DNA of 64,000 nucleotides from Bradyrhizobium sp. CB1717 (GTDB lineage Bacteria; Pseudomonadota; Alphaproteobacteria; Rhizobiales; Xanthobacteraceae), in assembly GCF_029714325.1 (NCBI RefSeq), contig NZ_CP121666.1, positions 744,001 to 808,000 of the forward strand, in the 5' to 3' direction. A program made the position numbers and the translations under genes. Below are positions 61,958 to 64,000 of the stretch, one piece after another. The notes below the pieces were generated by a model. That model worked only from the letters and a program-made list of their open reading frames with translations, ran no database searches and was not told the origin of the DNA. How positions within the stretch are numbered: the stretch's first letter is position 1; each line of letters opens with the position of its first letter.

Positions 61958-62707
61958 ATGGCGTCCTATATGCGCTTGCGGCAGATCTGCCTGGTCGCGC
62001 CGCATCTCGAGCCCGTGATCTCCGACATCGCCCGGATCATGGGTCTCGCCGTTTGCTACCGCGACGGCAATGTCGCCAAATACGGCCTGGAGAACGCGCT
62101 GCTCCCGGTGGATACGATCCTGCTGGAAGTGGTCGCGCCGTTCAAGGACGGCACCACGGCGGGCCGTTTCATCGAGAAGACCGGCGGCCGCGGCGGCTAC
62201 ATGGCGATCTTCTGCTGCGATGATCCCGACGAGCGCGGCCGCAATGCCAACGCCATGGGTGTGCGCACCGCCAACGTCATCGACCATGCACCCTATCACG
62301 GCGTGCAGCTCCACCCCCGCGACTGCCGCGCCGCCTTCATCGAATTCAACCATACCGAAGGCAGCGATGACATTCTGGGCGCTTATCCACCCGCTGGGCC
62401 GGATTGGCAAAAATTCATCCGCACGGATGTGACGCAGGCGCTGACGGGTGTGGAGATGCAGAGCCCGGATCCGGCGGGGCTGGCGGAGCATTGGGGCAAG
62501 ATCATCGGAGTTGCGCCGAGTGGCGATGCCGAATTGAAGCTGCCCAATGCCACTTTCCGCTTCGTCAAGGGCGCCAGCGAGATCATGAGCGCGCTGGAGT
62601 TTCGCGTGGCTGACGCGGCTCAGGTGCTGCACACCGCCAAGGCGAGGGGACTCGCGGTCGCGGAGAACGAGTTTCTGCTGGGCGGGGTGACATTCCGCGT
62701 CAGTTGA
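61958..62707 (+). CDS. VOC family protein (glyoxalase-like)
   Basis: A 249-residue protein with two VOC-like halves: 'LRQICLVAPHLEPVISDIAR' at the start, a first half ending near 'YMAIFCCDDPDERG', and a second with 'ALTGVEMQSPDPAGLAEHWG' to 'NEFLLGGVTFRVS'. Resembles glyoxalase_3-type proteins; metal-binding His/Glu are present at several places. ATG 61958 lies 2 bases after the hydratase stop; GTG 61952 is an alternative. Substrate unknown, probably in the same catabolic route. Confidence 0.82.
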   Translation: MASYMRLRQICLVAPHLEPVISDIARIMGLAVCYRDGNVAKYGLENALLPVDTILLEVVAPFKDGTTAGRFIEKTGGRGGYMAIFCCDDPDERGRNANAMGVRTANVIDHAPYHGVQLHPRDCRAAFIEFNHTEGSDDILGAYPPAGPDWQKFIRTDVTQALTGVEMQSPDPAGLAEHWGKIIGVAPSGDAELKLPNATFRFVKGASEIMSALEFRVADAAQVLHTAKARGLAVAENEFLLGGVTFRVS

Positions 62708-62717
62708 TCGTTCAAAC

Positions 62718-62872
62718 CCTCTCCCCTTGAGGGAGAGGGTGGATCGCCGCGAAGCGGCGAGACGGGTGAGGGGTCTCTCTCCGCACGCACATCGATGAGA
62801 GAGAGTCATTTGCGGAGAGATACCCCTCATCCGGCGCTTCGCGCCACCTTCTCCCACAAGGGGAGAAGGAAG
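62718..62872. repeat. Long inverted repeat, CTCTCCCCTTGAGGGAGAGG family
   Basis: CTCTCCCCTTGAGGGAGAGG starts the left part, continuing GGTGAGGGGTCTCTCTCCGC; the right part GCGGAGAGATACCCCTCATC through CTTCTCCCACAAGGGGAGAA mirrors it. It sits between the convergent VOC and hydratase genes. Half copy at 14825-14885. Confidence 0.75.
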
Positions 62873-62894
62873 AAAGAGGTGATCTTCTAAGCCG

Positions 62895-63713
62895 CTACCT
62901 TCCCCTAAAATTCGCCGCGCGGCGCTCTTCCGTGGCTTTCACGCCCTCCTTGAAATCTTCGGTCGCGCGCAGGCGCGTCTGTTCGGCGAGCTCGTGATTG
63001 GTCGCGGCCATGACGCGGTCGGCGAGGCCATTGCGTATCGTGGCGCGGGTCGAGAGCAGGCCGAGCGGGGAGCATTCGGCGATCTCGCCCGCGAGCTTCA
63101 TCGCGGCCGACTTCACCTGGTCCTGCGGCACCAGCTCGTTGGCGAGGCCCCATTTGTAGGCCTCTTCGCCGGTGACGCGGCGGCTGGTGTAGAACATCAG
63201 CTCGGCGTTGTTCTTGCCGATCAGCTCGGGCAGCGTCACGGTCAGGCCGAAGCCGGGATGGAAGCCGAGTTTTGTGAAATTCGCGGAGAAGCGGGCTTCC
63301 GGGCAGGTGACGCGGAAGTCGGCCGACACCGCGAGGCCCAGGCCGCCACCGATCGCTGCTCCTTGCACGGCGGCGACGATCGGCTTCTTGGCGCGGAAGA
63401 TGCGCACGGCCTGGATGTAGAGATGGCTGATCTGCCCGAGATTGTCGGCCGGATCGCCTTTCTTGGCCTGCTCGGCCTCGCGCGCTTCCTGCGCCTGTCG
63501 CGCGGGGTCGCCGAAATTGGCGCCGGCGCAGAACGCCTTGCCTTGCGCCGACAGGACGGAAGCGCGGATTTCGATGTCGCGGTCGAACTCGTCGAGCGCA
63601 TCCGCGATCTGGTTGATCAGCGAGATGTCGAAGAAGTTGAGCGGCGGGCGACGAATCTCGATGGTGCCGACGTGCCCAACCTTCTCGACGCCGATGTCTT
63701 TATACGTGCTCAT
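62895..63713 (-). CDS. Enoyl-CoA hydratase/isomerase family protein
   Basis: A 272-residue crotonase-fold enzyme. 'GTIEIRRPPLNFFDISLINQ', oxyanion-hole segments 'GKAFCAGANFGDP' and 'QGAAIGGGLGLAVSADFRVT', then 'LGFHPGFGLTVTLPELIG'. It ends 'TEERRAANFRGR'. It is on the opposite strand to the other hydratase and 17 bases downstream of the acyl-CoA dehydrogenase gene, with which it probably forms a unit. Confidence 0.9.
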   Translation of the reverse strand: MSTYKDIGVEKVGHVGTIEIRRPPLNFFDISLINQIADALDEFDRDIEIRASVLSAQGKAFCAGANFGDPARQAQEAREAEQAKKGDPADNLGQISHLYIQAVRIFRAKKPIVAAVQGAAIGGGLGLAVSADFRVTCPEARFSANFTKLGFHPGFGLTVTLPELIGKNNAELMFYTSRRVTGEEAYKWGLANELVPQDQVKSAAMKLAGEIAECSPLGLLSTRATIRNGLADRVMAATNHELAEQTRLRATEDFKEGVKATEERRAANFRGR

Positions 63714-63730
63714 GATGATCCTCGATTGAA

Positions 63731-64000
63731 TTAGCGCAGACCAAGCCCGCGGGCGATGATGCCGCGCAGCACCTCGGTGGTGCCGCCCTGGATGGTGAGT
63801 TTCGGCGCGGTCTTGATCGCGAAGTCGAGCTGCCGCTCCAAGGTCTCGCGGTTGGTCGCGGTCTCCTCGACGAAGGCGGCGAGGTCGCGCACGCGGTGCG
63901 GAAGTTGCTGCTCCCAGACCGTGCCGATGTCCTTGACGATGGACGCTTCGACCACCGGCTCCTTGCCGGCCTGCAGCATGCCGGCAACGGAGACCGACAT
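63731..64000 (-). CDS. Acyl-CoA dehydrogenase, C-terminal part (truncated by window edge)
   Basis: Minus-strand frame open to the window end; only the last 89-90 residues are visible. The end 'TIQGGTTEVLRGIIARGLGL' is the standard C-terminal motif of acyl-CoA dehydrogenases, whose Gln-Gly-Gly contacts FAD. It oxidises acyl-CoA esters to enoyl-CoA, the substrate of the hydratase that follows. The start is outside the window. Confidence 0.87.
   Translation of the reverse strand: MSVSVAGMLQAGKEPVVEASIVKDIGTVWEQQLPHRVRDLAAFVEETATNRETLERQLDFAIKTAPKLTIQGGTTEVLRGIIARGLGLR

Overview
The window is a chromosomal segment of a high-GC alphaproteobacterium, most likely Bradyrhizobium or a close relative in the Nitrobacteraceae. 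This rests on the protein families and gene orders (CobS/CobT with an interleaved acetyltransferase, RegB/RegA behind a cyo operon, an HTH-citrate synthase divergent from a second citrate synthase), on CtrA-type boxes, and on several families of dispersed inverted repeats typical of that group. No species call is possible without a database search. Coding is dense; no tRNA, rRNA or CRISPR array was seen.

Layout. 0-3 kb: the end of a branched-chain amino-acid ABC operon (binding protein, LivM, LivG, LivF). 3-5.9 kb: a small accessory patch with an IS110-type transposase, a VapBC-like toxin-antitoxin pair and a DUF3883 nuclease-like protein. 6-20.5 kb: core genes, including an L,D-transpeptidase lipoprotein, accA, xerD with an unannotated-size 48-codon membrane protein, aroK-aroB, a CorC/HlyC-type CBS protein, bolA, a J-domain protein, two divergent citrate synthase homologues, a LysR/SDR pair and a DedA protein. 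20.8-27.5 kb: cobS-GNAT-cobT-phytase-like esterase, an old-yellow-enzyme oxidoreductase, a small membrane protein and a PilZ protein. 27.7-32.3 kb: a DUF2235 hydrolase, a coiled-coil protein, an FtsZ paralogue preceded by an HTH/coiled-coil gene, and a degenerate second copy of the DUF2235 gene start. Two perfect TTAA-N7-TTAAC (CtrA-type) boxes sit upstream of the two outward ends of this block.

32.3-39.3 kb is visibly lower in G+C than its surroundings and holds a five-gene operon on the minus strand: ABC-type ATPase (one apparent frameshift), HNH nuclease, HerA translocase, NurA-type nuclease and a DNA methyltransferase. Three of the four junctions are ATGA overlaps. It looks like a composite anti-phage defence or restriction system, combining a Septu-like ATPase/HNH pair with a HerA-NurA pair and a methylase. 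It is the strongest candidate here for an undescribed system.

39.4-47.3 kb returns to core genes: rpmB with its own terminator, a DUF3108 protein, a 1134-residue SUV3-like helicase, an S4-domain RNA-binding protein apparently starting at ACG, the 7Fe ferredoxin fdxA and carD. 47.3-57 kb: an HxlR/GST divergent pair, then cyoABCD-surf1-regB-regA, a quinol oxidase operon run together with a redox-sensing two-component system, with a perfect 19-bp palindrome upstream, and an MFS transporter. 57-64 kb: an M48 lipoprotein protease, a thermonuclease-like protein, a second amino-acid-type binding protein, and an acyl-CoA catabolic group (two enoyl-CoA hydratases, a VOC protein, the end of an acyl-CoA dehydrogenase). 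Stretches longer than 300 bases without a gene are occupied mainly by the dispersed repeats listed below.
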